DNA of 64,000 nt, from NCBI RefSeq assembly GCF_046097595.1, contig NZ_JBJUVG010000003.1, positions 62,001-126,000 on the forward strand, read 5' to 3'. The position numbers and the translations under genes are program-made. This stretch comes from Peptococcus simiae. GTDB taxonomy: Bacteria > Bacillota > Peptococcia > Peptococcales > Peptococcaceae. This document shows positions 7,247-15,903 of the stretch, one piece after another; positions within the stretch are counted from its first letter, which is position 1; each line of letters begins with the position of its first letter. Below the pieces are notes generated by a model, which was given only the letters and a program-made list of their open reading frames with translations, ran no database searches and had not been told where the DNA came from.

Positions 7247-9271
7247 ATGCGGAAAAATTGGCTGGTATGGGCTGAAAGAGGGGCTATAGCCCTAGTAGTC
7301 CTGGCCCTGGTTCTGTCCTCGGTGGTGGCGGTTAAACGCTTGTCCGTAGAGGCAGGAGACAAGGCTGTAAATATCATTGTAAATGAAACGGATGTCCGAA
7401 CCCTGGCCAGCGGGAATAAAAAAGACCTGCCGACCATGTTGGGGATTTTAAAAGACCATGGGGTCAGCCAGGTCCTCTTTAAGGAGGAATCCCTCCGGGG
7501 CTTGGCCGATGAAGGGAAGGTTGGCATTTACCAGGGGCAGAATGTCCGGGATGCCCGAGACCCTAGCCGCCTGCCGGCTTTTACCCCCAATGATGCCATG
7601 CGGTATATTGTTATTTATGATGACGCCTGGCGGGACCAGATTAAGAGAGAGGTCCTGGCCAAGGTCCGCGGGGCCATCTTCATTGGCGGCGGGGCGACCG
7701 GTTACGATGTTATTGCTGTGCCGTCTATGATTACCCAGAATAAGCAGGAAGAAGAAATGGCTGCCGAGGCCGTCGATACCATTGGTGTCGGCTATGACCA
7801 GGCCTTTATGCAGACCGTTGCAGACCAGGCTATGGGGGTCGTGGTCCAAGTCCGGACCTGGCGGGGCAATGATGACCTGGCCTACCGGCAGCTGCGGGAA
7901 GACCTGGAAGCGGTGCCCAACCTGGTCCTGGTCTTGATGAACGACAAGGTGGTCCCGGGCTTCCCGGATGACCTGGACAAGCTCTATGCGGTACTGACGG
8001 ATGACCAGGGCGTGCCTAAGGTCCCCCTGGGGATTGTTGAATTTTCCAAGCAGGCGGGCCTGGAAAAACTGGGCGTCCTCCTGGACAAAGAGGTGGTTCG
8101 GGTCCATACCATCTCCAATGCAGAGATGAGCCAGTTCCAGGGAGATACTGAAGAAGAAAGACTCCAAGGGGAGAAGCAGGCTTTGGACCGGTGGAACTTG
8201 GCCGTTCGGGAGCGGAATATGCGGGGGCTCCTGGTCCGGTTTTTTGATATTGCAGAACCGGGCTATGCCCTGGACATGAACCTCAATTACCTGGACGCCC
8301 TAGGCAAGTCCCTGGAAGACGATGGCTTTAAGCTGGGTCAGGACTATGCCGGTCTCCAGCCTATTGAAACGCCGGATTGGCAGCAGGGGCTCATTGGCCT
8401 GGGGATTGTGGGCGGTGTCTTTCTCCTCTTGCGCCGGTTGCGCTTGGAAAAGATGGCTGCCTTGGCAGCTCTGGTCCTGGCCGCCGGGTGGATTGCGGGC
8501 CTGGTGGTTGCACCGGTCCTAGCCCTTAAGGGGATGGCCTTTATCAGTGTGGTAACCTTCCCGACCCTATCCGCCCTCCTTCTCCTCAATTATGGAACAG
8601 ATCGCTTTAGCCGGGCGGTTGGCCGCCTACTCTTGATGTGTGCCCTGAGCTTTGTTGGGGCGGTTCTCATGGTGGGCCTCCTGTCCTCCCAGCTTTTTAT
8701 GCTCAAGCTGAGCGAGTTTGCCGGGGTTAAGCTGGCTCATGTCATCCCCCTCCTGGTAGTGCCGGCGGTCCTCTTTATCTGGGACCAGCCCGACCCCTGG
8801 GGTCGGGTCAAGGCCCTGGGTCAAAAGCTGGTCGACTACCGCTACCTGGTCCTCTTTGGGATTTTGGCAGTGGCCCTGGTCATTTATGTGAGCCGGACCG
8901 GGAACAGCTCAGCAACTATCAGTGATACGGAAATGGGCTTCCGCCAATGGCTGACGGATATCCTATCTGTCCGGCCCCGGTCCAAGGAATTCCTGATTGG
9001 ATATCCCTTTACCCTGGCCTGGTTTCTCCTGGCCCGCAAGCGGGCAGGCTGGTGGCTCATGTGCATTCCGGCCTTAATTGGCCAGGTCTCCCTGGTCAAC
9101 ACCTACGCCCATATCCATACGCCCCTGGCTGTGAGCCTCTGGCGGAGCGGCAACGGGCTCTTAGTGGGGATTTTACTGTCAGCCCTTTTATGGGGACTTT
9201 TCCGCCTTGTCCAACGGGGTTGGGCAAGTTACCGGACGAAACAGGCGACCTTAAAAGGAGGCGGCAGATGA
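7247..9271 (+). CDS. DUF5693 family membrane protein
   Basis: A 674-residue protein starting at the ATG 7247 behind AGAGAGGTT; the longer frame from 7196 runs through the promoter and is rejected. There is one N-terminal membrane segment (about residues 9-28), a soluble, probably extracytoplasmic region to about residue 385, then a series of hydrophobic helices to the end. This layout matches DUF5693 proteins of Clostridia, often encoded next to csaB, as here, where the stop overlaps the csaB start by 4 bp. A role in cell-wall polymer assembly is suggested by the neighbours but not shown. Confidence 0.75.
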   Translation: MRKNWLVWAERGAIALVVLALVLSSVVAVKRLSVEAGDKAVNIIVNETDVRTLASGNKKDLPTMLGILKDHGVSQVLFKEESLRGLADEGKVGIYQGQNVRDARDPSRLPAFTPNDAMRYIVIYDDAWRDQIKREVLAKVRGAIFIGGGATGYDVIAVPSMITQNKQEEEMAAEAVDTIGVGYDQAFMQTVADQAMGVVVQVRTWRGNDDLAYRQLREDLEAVPNLVLVLMNDKVVPGFPDDLDKLYAVLTDDQGVPKVPLGIVEFSKQAGLEKLGVLLDKEVVRVHTISNAEMSQFQGDTEEERLQGEKQALDRWNLAVRERNMRGLLVRFFDIAEPGYALDMNLNYLDALGKSLEDDGFKLGQDYAGLQPIETPDWQQGLIGLGIVGGVFLLLRRLRLEKMAALAALVLAAGWIAGLVVAPVLALKGMAFISVVTFPTLSALLLLNYGTDRFSRAVGRLLLMCALSFVGAVLMVGLLSSQLFMLKLSEFAGVKLAHVIPLLVVPAVLFIWDQPDPWGRVKALGQKLVDYRYLVLFGILAVALVIYVSRTGNSSATISDTEMGFRQWLTDILSVRPRSKEFLIGYPFTLAWFLLARKRAGWWLMCIPALIGQVSLVNTYAHIHTPLAVSLWRSGNGLLVGILLSALLWGLFRLVQRGWASYRTKQATLKGGGR

Positions 9272-10344
9272 TGCGGATTACCTTAAGCGGCTACTACGGC
9301 TTTAACAATGCCGGTGACGATGCCGTCTGTGAATCGATTATTGCGGCCCTGGCCAAGGAAATGCCGGAAGCTGACCTAACCCTCCTCTCCAATGCGCCGG
9401 CTGACAGCCGGGCCCGGTTTGGGGTCGAGGCCGTCAACCGCTGGCAGGTCCGGGGCGTTTTAGGGGCCCTTTTGAAAAGTGACCTCCTCATTTCCGGTGG
9501 AGGGAGCCTCCTCCAGGATGTGACCAGTAAGCGGGGCTTTATCTACTACCTGGCGGTCATTGCCTTAGCCCGCCTTTGCCGGGTGCCTGTCCTGGTCTAC
9601 AGCCAGGGGGTCGGCCCCTTAACCGATGGCCTCAACCGCCGGCTGACCGCTGCAGTTTTAAACCGGACCCAGGCCATTACGGTTCGGGACCGGACTAGTC
9701 GGCTCCTGCTCAAGGAGATGGGGGTCCGGGTGCCGGTCCTCATTGCAGCAGACCCGGTTCTGGCCTATGAGGGGACCGGCGGCCGGCCGGTCCGAACCCT
9801 TCTGGCCCAGGCGGGTATTTATGAGGCAGACAAGCTGGTCATCTGTGCCCCCCGCCCCTGGCAGGGGGTGGACCGGGTCAAGGCCTTTTCAGAAGGCTTG
9901 GATGTCCTGGCCCGGCAGGGCTACAAGGTGGCCCTCCTGCCCATGCAGCCGGAGGCGGACATGGCCCTGTGCCAGGCCATTGCCGGGCATATGACCGAGC
10001 GGGCCTATGTCCTGGAAGGGGACTATCCTTTAAATGAACTCTTTAGTCTCATGAAAGCCGCTGACCTGGTGATTGCCATGCGGCTCCATGCCTTAATTAT
10101 CGGGGCGGTTTGTGACTGTGCCCTCCTGGGCCTCCCCTACGACCCTAAGGTGACCGCCTTTATGCAGCGGGTCGGCGGTGGCGAGCTTCTTCCGTTGGAA
10201 AAAATGACCCCAAGCAGCTTAGCGGACGGGGCCCAGGCAGCCCTGGCCAAGGGGGCCTGTGCCCCTAAACGGGTGGCCACCCTCAAGGGGCTGGCCCACC
10301 TGCCGGCAGCTCTGGCAAAAAAGATTATAAAAGGCCGGCAATAG
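9268..10344 (+). CDS. csaB: Polysaccharide pyruvyl transferase CsaB
   Basis: Predicted to transfer pyruvate from PEP to a secondary cell-wall polymer, the modification recognised by SLH domains of surface proteins. The start is the ATG at 9268 (or 9271) behind AAAAGGAGG, not the far upstream frame start. The 358-residue protein has the N-terminal GYYGFNNAGDDA segment, GGGSLLQD, YSQGVGPL, and the late MRLHALI motif, all typical of CsaB. It overlaps the DUF5693 gene by 4 bp, so the two are one unit. Confidence 0.9.
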   Translation: MMRITLSGYYGFNNAGDDAVCESIIAALAKEMPEADLTLLSNAPADSRARFGVEAVNRWQVRGVLGALLKSDLLISGGGSLLQDVTSKRGFIYYLAVIALARLCRVPVLVYSQGVGPLTDGLNRRLTAAVLNRTQAITVRDRTSRLLLKEMGVRVPVLIAADPVLAYEGTGGRPVRTLLAQAGIYEADKLVICAPRPWQGVDRVKAFSEGLDVLARQGYKVALLPMQPEADMALCQAIAGHMTERAYVLEGDYPLNELFSLMKAADLVIAMRLHALIIGAVCDCALLGLPYDPKVTAFMQRVGGGELLPLEKMTPSSLADGAQAALAKGACAPKRVATLKGLAHLPAALAKKIIKGRQ

Positions 10345-10345
10345 C

Positions 10346-10374
10346 TTGAAATAGCCTTAAAATACCTTTACAAT
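10346..10374 (+). promoter_or_regulatory. Promoter of wecA/tagO-like gene
   Basis: TTGAAA at 10346-10351 and TACAAT at 10369-10374 with a 17-bp spacer, directly after csaB. Confidence 0.7.
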
Positions 10375-10409
10375 GCCTATATGGAGATTACGATAATGGA
10401 AGTGTTGCA

Positions 10410-11471
10410 ATGATATCAGACAGCCTTTTAATAAATATTTTATGGGTGGCGGTCGGGGCCTTTTTATTGACGGCCTTTCTGGTTCCCCTGGTCAAACTCC
10501 TGGCCCTGCGGATCGGGGCCGTTGATAAGCCCAACCAGCGGAAGGTCCATACCAGGATTATGCCGCGGATGGGGGGGCTGGCCATTTATGCTGCCTATTG
10601 GGTGGCTACCTTTATCGCCCTGCCGACCGACCGGTCCCTGGTGGTGGTCTTCCTCGGTGCAACACTGCTCGTCTTTGTAGGCATTGTCGACGACATGACT
10701 GACATGCCCGCCAAGCTCAAGCTCCTGGGCCAAGTGATTGCAGCCGGGATTGCCTGTGCCGGTGGGGTCCGGATCCAGTTTGTGACCGGCTTTATTGGGG
10801 CAGAGGTCTTTAACCTGGCCTGGCTGTCTGTGCCGGTATCCATCATCTGGATTGTGGCCATTGTCAACGCCATCAACCTCATTGACGGCCTGGATGGCCT
10901 AGCCGGTGGGGTTGCAGGCATTGCCGCCCTGAGCATGACCATTGTGGCCCTGCAAAATGGCGACCTGTCGACTGCCCTGATGGCCATTGGCCTAGCCGGT
11001 GCCTCCCTGGGCTTCTTACTCTATAACTTTCACCCGGCCTCTATCTTTATGGGGGATACCGGGAGTATGTTCCTGGGCTACATGCTTGCCATTATCTCTA
11101 TCCACAGCGCCTCGAAGGGGCTGACGGTGGTTTCGGTCTTTATTCCGATTCTTATCCTGGGGGTGCCTATTTTTGATACCCTCTTCGCCATTGTCCGGCG
11201 GTCCTTGGCCGGCCAACCGATTTTTGAAGCGGACAAGGCCCACCTCCACCACTGTCTCTTGCGGATGGGTTTATCCCACCGCAACACCGTCCTGCTGATT
11301 TATGCCATCAGTGCCGGCCTATCCGGGGCGGCCTTGATTGTCAATTCTTTAACAACGGCCAAAGGATTTTTGGTCTTTGTGCTGGTTCTTCTCGGGGTCC
11401 TCTATGGCGCTCACCGCCTGGGCATCCTAGGGAAAGCATATCAAATCAACCAAAAGGAGCAGAAAAAATGA
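10410..11471 (+). CDS. Undecaprenyl-phosphate GlcNAc-1-phosphate transferase (WecA/TagO family)
   Basis: Polytopic membrane enzyme that starts a lipid-linked polymer by moving a sugar-1-phosphate from a UDP-sugar to undecaprenyl phosphate. The 353-residue protein has about ten hydrophobic segments and the family motifs DDMTDMPAKLKLLGQ, NAINLIDGLDGLAGG, FMGDTGSMFLGY and the late KAHLHHCLL. HLHH is diagnostic of WecA/TagO rather than MraY. With csaB next door it plausibly builds the secondary wall polymer that CsaB pyruvylates; that link is inferred. Confidence 0.9.
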   Translation: MISDSLLINILWVAVGAFLLTAFLVPLVKLLALRIGAVDKPNQRKVHTRIMPRMGGLAIYAAYWVATFIALPTDRSLVVVFLGATLLVFVGIVDDMTDMPAKLKLLGQVIAAGIACAGGVRIQFVTGFIGAEVFNLAWLSVPVSIIWIVAIVNAINLIDGLDGLAGGVAGIAALSMTIVALQNGDLSTALMAIGLAGASLGFLLYNFHPASIFMGDTGSMFLGYMLAIISIHSASKGLTVVSVFIPILILGVPIFDTLFAIVRRSLAGQPIFEADKAHLHHCLLRMGLSHRNTVLLIYAISAGLSGAALIVNSLTTAKGFLVFVLVLLGVLYGAHRLGILGKAYQINQKEQKK

Positions 11472-12037
11472 AATTGAAAAACGTTCTTATTGCTTTAGCC
11501 ATTGCCGTTGTCGTTGGCCTGGCCCTAGGGAGCATTATTGCCTATACCAGCGGTGCTCTCTTTGGCCCGAAAGACCCCCTCGTGACCACCTCCTCTTCAG
11601 ATGTGGAAACCTCCCTGGTCAATGCCTCTGAACTGGAAGATCAGCAAAAGAAAGAAGACCGGGCTAAGGCAGAAAAAGCCCTGTCTGACGCTGAAAAGGA
11701 AAGCAAAAAAGCTGACCAAACCAGCTCTGAAAAGAAAACCAAGACCCAAAGCACTGAAAGCGCCACTACCCAGGCTCAATCCCAGCAAGCAGCCAACACC
11801 CAGGCAGCTGCCCCCCAGCAGCAACAACAAACCCAGACGGGTGGCGGCAGCGCAACCATTAATGTCCAAGGGGCTGACCTGAACATGCGGGCCGCTGCAG
11901 ATCCTTCTGCAACTATCGTCGGTAGTGTATCCAACGGGACCCAGGTTACTGTCTTAGACCGGGCCAACGGCATGGTTCACATCCAAACCGGTGACGGCCG
12001 CCAGGCTTGGGTTGCCCAAGACTATGTTAACGGCTGA
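11468..12037 (+). CDS. Membrane-anchored SH3b-domain protein
   Basis: A 189-residue protein with an N-terminal membrane segment (about 7-30), a long low-complexity charged then Gln/Ala/Thr-rich linker (about 45-125), and a C-terminal bacterial SH3 domain (about 128-189; INVQGADLNMRAAAD... ending WVAQDYVNG). This is the form of a surface protein whose SH3b domain touches peptidoglycan. It overlaps the wecA-like gene by 4 bp (ATGA), so they are co-transcribed. No catalytic domain is visible. Confidence 0.8.
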   Translation: MKLKNVLIALAIAVVVGLALGSIIAYTSGALFGPKDPLVTTSSSDVETSLVNASELEDQQKKEDRAKAEKALSDAEKESKKADQTSSEKKTKTQSTESATTQAQSQQAANTQAAAPQQQQQTQTGGGSATINVQGADLNMRAAADPSATIVGSVSNGTQVTVLDRANGMVHIQTGDGRQAWVAQDYVNG

Positions 12038-12065
12038 TTGAACCCTGATGCGATTTAACCATAAT

Positions 12066-12097
12066 AAAACGCCTTACCCAACCGGGTAAGGCGTTTT
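12066..12097 (+). terminator. Terminator after SH3b gene
   Basis: AAAACGCCTTACCC and GGGTAAGGCGTTTT form a perfect 14-bp stem with a 4-nt loop and a T run. It may also stop the converging anti-sigma gene. Confidence 0.88.
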
Positions 12098-12111
12098 TGA
12101 TATCTCGGTCT

Positions 12112-12873
12112 TTAGGCCGGCAAGAGGGCCAGGAGGTCTTGGCTGCTTAGGCTGTCTTCAGCGAGCAATTGGTATTCAATGCCGGCATCCTGCCAGATAA
12201 GGATGGCATTGCGGGTTTCGGTAATGGTATCTCCGCCAAAGGCGATGTTTAGCCGGCCGGCCTTTTCTAAAGCCAGGTCTTCCTCGGTTTTTTCATAATT
12301 CACCGGCACCACCCGCTGAGTATAGTCGACCAGCTGGTATTGGATGCCCTTTTGGGTCATGACGGTATCTTCCGGATCGATTGCCAGGGGGTTCAGGGCC
12401 GGACTGGCGAAAAGATTGAGCCGGGTCCCAGCCTTGTCTTGATAACTGGCGATGAGGTCTTTGACGGTAACTTCCTTATTGCCGGCCTTATCCTGGTAGG
12501 TGCTCTCGCCAATACTGGCCTCGCGAAAGGTAAAGGGGCCCAGGGCTTCCGGTAGTTGGGGGATAAAGCCCAGGTCGGCCTTTAGGGTGTCGGCGTCGGG
12601 CAGGCTGTGGTAATCGGCGAAGATGCTGCTATGGCTGATGATGCCGCCCTCGCCGAAGACGCCGGTGGCGTATAAGCTGCCGACAGAGAGGCAGAAGATA
12701 GCTGCCGCTGCCATGCCGGTAACCAGCCGGCGTCGGCCCTTACGGGCTTTTTGCTTTCTCTCTTGGGCCGGCAGCCTGCCGGTCAAGCGGTCGGCAAAGT
12801 CAGCCGGGGGCACTTGCTTTTCAGCTGCCTCTTGAAATAGCTGGGTGAGTGCTTGGTCTTTGTAGGTGTTCAT
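12112..12873 (-). CDS. Anti-sigma factor, DUF4367-like
   Basis: A 253-residue protein with a cytoplasmic N-terminal helical region (about 1-50), one membrane segment (about 53-73), and an extracytoplasmic region. The end, with ILIWQDAGIEYQLLAEDSLS, resembles DUF4367 domains found at the C-terminus of membrane anti-sigma factors. It lies just downstream of the ECF sigma gene on the same strand, the usual arrangement in which the membrane protein holds its sigma factor until a signal arrives. The signal is not evident. Confidence 0.8.
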   Translation of the reverse strand: MNTYKDQALTQLFQEAAEKQVPPADFADRLTGRLPAQERKQKARKGRRRLVTGMAAAAIFCLSVGSLYATGVFGEGGIISHSSIFADYHSLPDADTLKADLGFIPQLPEALGPFTFREASIGESTYQDKAGNKEVTVKDLIASYQDKAGTRLNLFASPALNPLAIDPEDTVMTQKGIQYQLVDYTQRVVPVNYEKTEEDLALEKAGRLNIAFGGDTITETRNAILIWQDAGIEYQLLAEDSLSSQDLLALLPA

Positions 12874-12916
12874 GATGTGCCTCCTTATTCGTTTGATGGG
12901 CTGGCGGCCTTGGCGG

Positions 12917-13450
12917 CTAGTCGGGTGGGTTATCGCTTAAGAGTAGGGCCCGTAACTTCTTCCGGGCATGGAAGAGGCGGGACTTGACCGTGGCCTGGGG
13001 AACCTGGGTCATGGCGGCGATTTCTTTAACGCTGAAACCGGCGTAGTAGTAGAGGCTGCAGGCATCCCGTTGGGCATCAGGCAATTGGCCAAGGGCTGCC
13101 TGGAGGCGGTCGCTGTCAGTCATTGCCTGGTTAGGCCTTGAGCTGGCAAAGAGGGGGTCCATATTATCCTGGGGGACCTCTGCTTGCCTTCTTTTGATGT
13201 AGTCAAGGGCGGTTCGGCGGAGGATTTGGTAAAACCAGCTGCGAAAGGCCCTTGCCTGGCGCAACTGGGGTAATTTCTGCCAACAGGTGAGGAAGGCCTC
13301 CTGCAAAATATCCTCGGCCCCATCACCGGCCCAGAGCCAGGCGGCCCGGTAGCCCTCTGCCTGGAAGTGGCGGACCAGCTCGGTAAAGGCCGCCTGGTCG
13401 CCGGCCTGGGCCTGCTTGACCCAGGGGATCCATTGCTTTGAAGAAATCAT
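12917..13450 (-). CDS. RNA polymerase ECF sigma factor
   Basis: A 177-residue sigma-70 family protein. Region 2 contains GAEDILQEAFLTCWQKLPQL and RSWFYQILRRTALDYIKRR; region 4 contains LGQLPDAQRDACSLYYYAGF and VKEIAAMTQVPQATVKSRLF. The start is the ATG at 13450, with AAAGGAG 7 bp upstream; the longer GTG form at 13480 has no such site. It is paired with the membrane anti-sigma gene downstream. Its target promoters are unknown. Confidence 0.92.
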   Translation of the reverse strand: MISSKQWIPWVKQAQAGDQAAFTELVRHFQAEGYRAAWLWAGDGAEDILQEAFLTCWQKLPQLRQARAFRSWFYQILRRTALDYIKRRQAEVPQDNMDPLFASSRPNQAMTDSDRLQAALGQLPDAQRDACSLYYYAGFSVKEIAAMTQVPQATVKSRLFHARKKLRALLLSDNPPD

Positions 13451-13526
13451 ATATGTGCTCCTTTCCGGAAGGGTCTTCACTTATAAGAGGGCAAAAGGGG
13501 GCCAAAGGTTTAAAAGCGGCCTGTAT

Positions 13527-13562
13527 AAAAAAAGCCACCAACCCGGGAAAGGGGTTGGTGGC
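13527..13562 (-). terminator. Terminator of the EF-G-like gene
   Basis: GCCACCAACCC at 13534-13544 pairs with GGGTTGGTGGC at 13552-13562. On the minus strand the stem is followed by seven T. Confidence 0.88.
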
Positions 13563-13579
13563 ATGGGTATAGGTGGTTT

Positions 13580-15652
13580 TTATTCGGTCTTGCCCTTGGC
13601 CAGTTGGGCGGCTTCAATGACCTTTTCTGCAATGCTGGCCGGCACTTCTTCATAGCGGATGAAGGTCATGGTAAAGGTGCCCCGACCCCGGGTCATGGCC
13701 CGGAGGTCAATGAGGTAGTCGAACATTTCCGCCTGGGGGGCTTCAGCAATGAGGAGCTGGGTGCCGTCAGCCTCCTGGTCCATGCCCAGGATCCGGCCTC
13801 GGCGTTTGCTCATATCGCCCATGACGTCCCCGAGGTTTTCTTCCGGAATGGAGACTTCCACCTTGCAGATGGGCTCCAGGAGGACCGGCTGGGCTTCAGC
13901 GGTCCCCTTGCGGAAGGCCAGCTGGGCGGCCAGCTTGAAGGCCATTTCGTTGGAGTCGACATCATGGTAGGACCCATCATAGAGGGTGGCCTTGACCCCG
14001 GTCATGGGGTAGCCGGCCAAGGGACCATGTTCCATGGCGTCCTTGAGGCCCTTTTCAACGGCCGGGAAAAAGTTCCGGGGGACGGCGCCGCCGAAAATTT
14101 CTTCGGCAAAGACAAAGTCCTCATCGCAGGGTTCGAAGCGGACCCAAACATCCCCGTACTGGCCGGCGCCGCCGGATTGCTTTTTGTGCTTGCCCTGGAC
14201 CTCGGCCTTGGTGCGGATGGTTTCCTTGTAAGGGATGATAAAGGGGACCCGGTTGACCTTGACCCCAAAGGAATCCTCCAATCGTTCGATGACAACGTCC
14301 AACTGGGTATCGCCCAAGCCGCCGATGGTCAGCTGGTGGGTTTCCCCGTCCCGGCGGACGATAAAGCTGGGGAATTCTTCCGAGAGGCGTTGGAGGCCCT
14401 GGGCCAGCTTGTCTTCATCGTTTTTAGCAGCGGCTTCAATGGCATAGTAGATAACCGGACTGGGGAATTCGACCCGTTTGTAGACCACCGGATGGGCCTT
14501 GTCGCAGAGGGTATCCCCGGTTTCGGTGTGCTGGAGCTTGGTTACACAGCCAATATCCCCGGCCTGGAGTTCAGCAACCTCCAGCTGGTTCTTGCCCCGT
14601 AAGGCCGACACGGTACCGAATTTCTCAGTGGTATCCTTGGAGGCGTTATAAATATCGGAATCCTTGCTGACCTTACCGGAGAGGACTTTGAAGATGGACA
14701 TCTTGCCCAGGAAGGGGTCAATGATGGTCTTGAAGACCACTGCGGAGAAGGGGTCAGCCGGGTCGACCCTGCGTTCTTCGCCGCTTTCATAGCGGAAGCC
14801 GATATTGGCTCGGTCATCATTGGGGGCCGGCATGTAATTGACAATCATATTTAAGAGGATGTCAATGCCGATACCCTTTTCGGCAGACCCGACCAGGAGG
14901 GGGACCGCATCCCCTTCCAGGAGGGCCGAGGTCACCCCGCGCAGGAGGTCTTCCCGGGTGAATTTTTCTCCGGCGAAGTATTTTTCCATAAGGACTTCGT
15001 CGCTTTCCGCAACGACTTCGGCGATTTCTTCATACATCCGTTCAGTGGCCTTGACCTGGTCATGGGTCAGGTCTGTTTCCAGGGGCATGCCGTCGGTGTA
15101 CTTGAAGCCCTTTTGGAAGATGACGTCCGTCACCCCGACAAAGGACTCCCCTTCGCCGATGGGGACGGAAAAGGGAATAACCTTTTTACCGAAGGCTTCT
15201 TCTAACTCTTCCATAATCTTCCGGAAGCTGACGTTTTCCTCGTCAATCTTATTGACGAAGATTAGTCGGGGCAGGCCGATTTTTTCACAGTACTTCCACA
15301 TCCGTTCTGTGCCGGCCTGGACCCCGCTGGTGGCATCAATGATCATGAGGGCGCTTTCAGCGGCCCGTAAGGCACTGTAGGCTTCGCCAATGAAGTCCAT
15401 ATGCCCCGGGGTATCGATGATGTTTATTTTCAGGTCCCGCCATTCGACAGGAATGACAGAAACGCCAATGGAAGCCCCCCGGGCCATTTCCTGTTTGGAA
15501 AAATCCGACAGGGTGTTTTTATCTGCGGTCAGGCCGATTTTCTTCGTGGCACCGGACTGGAATAACATGGCTTCAGTCAGGTTGGTTTTTCCGCTACCGG
15601 AATGGCCGACCAGGGCGAGGTTACGCACTTTCTCTGTGGGATAAACGTTCAT
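13580..15652 (-). CDS. EF-G-like translational GTPase (EF-G paralogue)
   Basis: A 690-residue protein with the full EF-G architecture: GTPase domain, beta-barrel domain II, and C-terminal domains III-V. The P-loop reads GHSGSGKTN, not the AHIDAGKTT of housekeeping EF-G. DTPGHMDF (G3) and NKID (G4) are present. This pattern marks the EF-G-like subfamily that many Bacillota carry beside true fusA. The start is the ATG at 15652, with AAAGGAAG 6 bp upstream. No str-operon genes (rpsL, rpsG, tuf) are nearby, which also argues for a paralogue. Its role in translation or stress is not established here. Confidence 0.85.
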   Translation of the reverse strand: MNVYPTEKVRNLALVGHSGSGKTNLTEAMLFQSGATKKIGLTADKNTLSDFSKQEMARGASIGVSVIPVEWRDLKINIIDTPGHMDFIGEAYSALRAAESALMIIDATSGVQAGTERMWKYCEKIGLPRLIFVNKIDEENVSFRKIMEELEEAFGKKVIPFSVPIGEGESFVGVTDVIFQKGFKYTDGMPLETDLTHDQVKATERMYEEIAEVVAESDEVLMEKYFAGEKFTREDLLRGVTSALLEGDAVPLLVGSAEKGIGIDILLNMIVNYMPAPNDDRANIGFRYESGEERRVDPADPFSAVVFKTIIDPFLGKMSIFKVLSGKVSKDSDIYNASKDTTEKFGTVSALRGKNQLEVAELQAGDIGCVTKLQHTETGDTLCDKAHPVVYKRVEFPSPVIYYAIEAAAKNDEDKLAQGLQRLSEEFPSFIVRRDGETHQLTIGGLGDTQLDVVIERLEDSFGVKVNRVPFIIPYKETIRTKAEVQGKHKKQSGGAGQYGDVWVRFEPCDEDFVFAEEIFGGAVPRNFFPAVEKGLKDAMEHGPLAGYPMTGVKATLYDGSYHDVDSNEMAFKLAAQLAFRKGTAEAQPVLLEPICKVEVSIPEENLGDVMGDMSKRRGRILGMDQEADGTQLLIAEAPQAEMFDYLIDLRAMTRGRGTFTMTFIRYEEVPASIAEKVIEAAQLAKGKTE

Positions 15653-15728
15653 GCAAATCTTCCTTTCTATGGGCATGGGACAGGTGGTCCGTCCTTAGGT
15701 CTACCTGACCAGTGCCTTTATCGTTCCT

Positions 15729-15756
15729 ATTATCTAAATAGTACATTAGTTGTAAA
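15729..15756 (-). promoter_or_regulatory. Possible promoter of the EF-G-like gene
   Basis: On the minus strand TTTACA (15751-15756) and GATAAT (15729-15734) are 16 bp apart. The 5' leader to the start codon would be about 70 bases. Confidence 0.45.
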
Positions 15757-15843
15757 GATTAAGAAAGTCTTTTTTTGCACAAATACGTGAATTTGGCTGA
15801 TTTTTCAATAAAATACCTGTTTTCAGCGAAAAGGCCCGTCGGT

Positions 15844-15872
15844 TTGACAGTCGGCCGGGGATTTTTTACAAT
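15844..15872 (+). promoter_or_regulatory. Promoter of the peroxiredoxin gene
   Basis: TTGACA (15844-15849) and TACAAT (15867-15872) with a 17-bp spacer: a perfect -35 and a five-of-six -10. Confidence 0.85.
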
Positions 15873-15903
15873 ACAGCTAGAGAAGCTTATAAGGAGGATG
15901 ACT

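Noticed and set aside
8947..9267. Possible 107-residue N-terminal extension of csaB overlapping the DUF5693 gene
   Set aside because: The extension reads another frame of the DUF5693 gene, and a strong AAAAGGAGG site stands before the ATG at 9268, which begins right at the conserved CsaB motif.
13604..14602. Long plus-strand open frame opposite the EF-G-like gene
   Set aside because: The minus-strand frame encodes a full EF-G-like GTPase; the plus-strand frame has no family match, ribosome site or promoter.
15732..15741. ATCTAAATAG near the EF-G-like gene promoter resembling the SdpR-like operator
   Set aside because: Only one copy with a mismatch and no inverted arms; likely chance in an AT-rich intergenic stretch.
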